Of a stretch of DNA of 20,510 nt, positions 19,205 to 20,510 are shown one piece after another; the first letter of the stretch is position 1; each line of letters opens with the position of its first letter. The position numbers were made by a program, and so were the translations under genes. The DNA is from Didymodactylos carnosus. Taxonomy: Eukaryota > Rotifera > Eurotatoria > Philodinida > Philodinidae. A model generated the notes under the pieces. That model did no database searches, was not told where the DNA came from, and saw only the letters and a program-made list of their open reading frames with translations. The stretch lies in contig CAJNOQ010003363.1 of NCBI GenBank assembly GCA_905250885.1, positions 1 to 20,510 on the forward strand, read 5' to 3'.

Positions 19205-19376
19205 ACAGTGTATGAAAAATATCGTCTGATGATCGATTAATCAATTACAAAAAACTTTATGTTTGAAAAAATATCTGAGGGTTCGGAGAAACCAAAGTTG
19301 AAAAACTTGTTCGCCAAAAAGAATACTCGCACTATACATAGTTGAAAGCAGCTCGTCAAACTACACTGAACCATGT

Positions 19377-19818
19377 GATTCTTTTGGATTAAAAACACTT
19401 TCGATAATATAAAAAATTGTGACATAAAAAAACTAAAGATTTTTGAAAATAAATTCTGAGTTTTAGGAGAAATAGATGCTATCAATTAACGTTAATATCA
19501 CAGATGTAGTGAGAGTAGAAGACGATCGGGTCTAGATATACATCAGTTATGGATCGGTTGCTTCTAAGTGTTTTTTGGAACATCCGGAAAAATTATTGAT
19601 TCTTTTGGATTAAAAACACTTTCGATAATATAAAAAATTGTGACATAAAAAAACTAAAGATTTTTGAAAATAAATTCTGAGTTTTAGGTGAAATAGATGC
19701 TATCAATTAACGTTAATATCACAGATGTAGTGAGAGTAGAAGACGATTGGGTCTAGATATACATCAGTTATGGATCGGTTGCTTCTAAGTGTTTTTTGGA
19801 ACATCCGGAAAAATTATT
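19377..19818. repeat. Tandem duplication, 2 x 221 bp
   Basis: 19377-19597 and 19598-19818 match along their full length with two differences I could see (GGAGA/GGTGA and GATCGGG/GATTGGG). The junction is direct, with no spacer. The near identity shows a recent duplication. It lies directly left of the hAT-like MITE region. No gene is recognised inside. Confidence 0.9.
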
Positions 19819-19878
19819 ATAACACTATTATTTAGAATCTCAAGTTGCGAAACATCTCATTTTGTAGAGGAATGTTTG

Positions 19879-20324
19879 CACTGGCGGAGCGACCGTTTGT
19901 GTAAGGGGTGGGTACACCCTTCTGCTTTCAGAAATTTCCTTGCAAATTTGTTTCGATTTGAGCCAAAAGTACGCGAAACTTACTCCAATTTTGTGAAAGA
20001 ATGGAGTGAGTTTACTTCGATTTTGCCAAACTTTTGTTTGAAATTTTTACGGTTTTTGCACAGATATTTGCTGTTTTCTCCAATTTCCAGCCATCTTTTC
20101 CACAAAAACATGAATATGAAAATATGAAAATGCTATAAATACCCAAGAACTAGTAGAACGATGGTCCAGAAATAAATCTGGTCGTAGAATTCAGTATTTT
20201 GTTTTGTGAAGGATATGAAGGAACAATGAAAAAGTGCTTATCAAACTTACCAGAAAATCTTTTTGAACTTACTCCGGTTTTGAAACTACCATCCCCCTAC
20301 TTTAAGTTCTTCGCGCCGCCACTG
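19879..20324. mobile_element. hAT-like MITE, 446 bp, with 8-bp target-site duplication
   Basis: Termini CACTGGCGGAGCGA (left) and, reverse-complemented, CAGTGGCGGCGCGA (right), then G/T-rich inner ends with a similar GGGGTGG / GGGGATGG. Perfect 8-bp direct repeats AATGTTTG flank it at 19871-19878 and 20325-20332. Eight-bp duplications with CA(G/C)-TGGCGG type ends are typical of hAT elements. There is no transposase; a 112-codon frame over it is not supported. Confidence 0.85.
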
Positions 20325-20388
20325 AATGTTTGGTCTGTTTATGTGCATGAAACAAAATATTAAAGGATAAAAGCGAGAAGTTTTTTAA
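20162..20388. repeat. Direct repeat, right copy (partner 1-308)
   Basis: Copy of the left-edge repeat in the same orientation, about 20.16 kb away, lacking 80 bp of the left copy. Ends at the TTAA where another element begins. Confidence 0.85.
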
Positions 20389-20510
20389 GGCCCACCCCCC
20401 TCTCAAAAAAAAGGAATTTTCGACAAAAATATCGATTTTTAGATTTATACATAGTTAGATAGCCCATCATCTCTACTTTCGAATGCACTATAATTTATTG
20501 GTTTTTCGAT
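20389..20510 (+). mobile_element. Left end of a TTAA-inserted element, cut by the window end
   Basis: The flank shared by both hAT-MITE copies breaks exactly at TTAA (305-308 left, 20385-20388 right). The left copy goes on into unrelated DNA (CGAACTGCTG); the right copy goes on GGCCCACCCCCCTCTC and an A-run, resembling the GGGTACCACCCCCTC end of the intron element at 11951. This reads as an insertion into TTAA in the right copy. The other end is outside the window. Confidence 0.6.

Noticed and set aside
19789..20127. 112-codon plus-strand frame
   Set aside because: Starts in the tandem duplication and runs through the hAT-like MITE terminus, crossing the target duplication, so it is not a gene.
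1..20388. Edge repeats as long terminal repeats of a 20-kb retroelement
   Set aside because: The repeats are MITE ends plus flank, with no TG..CA ends, primer site or polymerase between them; the interior holds a host gene and unrelated elements.
1..20510. CRISPR array, bacterial operon or phage content
   Set aside because: No regularly spaced direct repeats, no ribosome-binding-site/ORF packing; clear spliceosomal introns instead.

Overview
The window looks like nuclear DNA of a small invertebrate. It is AT-rich, has spliced genes with GT-AG introns of both very short (51-75 nt) and long (233-1098 nt) classes, uses the standard code, and is dense in small non-autonomous transposons and inverted repeats. 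A bdelloid-rotifer-like animal is my best guess from intron sizes, base composition and the kind of GTPase gene present, but nothing in the sequence proves the taxon.

The dominant feature is one large multi-exon gene on the minus strand (17280 down to 7914). I could follow it exon by exon because every splice junction keeps phase. It encodes about 2,196 residues. The order is: a proline-rich N-terminus; a first P-loop/DxxG GTPase-like domain; a second GTPase domain of the VLIG (very large inducible GTPase) type with all G motifs; a long helical region; a Cys/His cluster assembled from three exons; and a C-terminal von Willebrand factor A (VWA) domain with a complete MIDAS. VLIG proteins belong with the interferon-inducible large GTPases, so a role in cell-autonomous defence or stress is a reasonable inference but is not shown. 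The exons sum to one base short of an open frame. The missing base lies between the G1 and G2 motifs of the second GTPase domain. An in-frame TAG in exon 1 can be removed by a 51-nt in-frame intron.

Downstream of the gene (7650-7800, plus strand) lies a decayed inverted copy of part of the VWA exon, pointing to paralogues and local rearrangement. Further left, 5055-5495 is a cytochrome P450 pseudogene that keeps the I-helix and ExxR motifs but carries several stops. At 2314-2643 there is a possible last exon of a single-pass membrane protein. The rest of 1-7600 is mostly non-coding, with a CCCGAC-type repeat cluster (6708-7252), a 600-bp inverted repeat (3190-3790) and AT-rich hairpins.

The right side (17400-20510) is a mosaic of mobile-element remnants: a 680-bp foldback element just upstream of the large gene, a 324-bp element with terminal inverted repeats (TIRs), a 221-bp tandem duplication, and a 446-bp hAT-like MITE with a perfect 8-bp target duplication. 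The end of that MITE and its flank are repeated at the very start of the window. Comparing the two copies shows an empty TTAA site on the left and a filled one on the right. The inserted end resembles the 878-bp element in the large intron of the GTPase gene.
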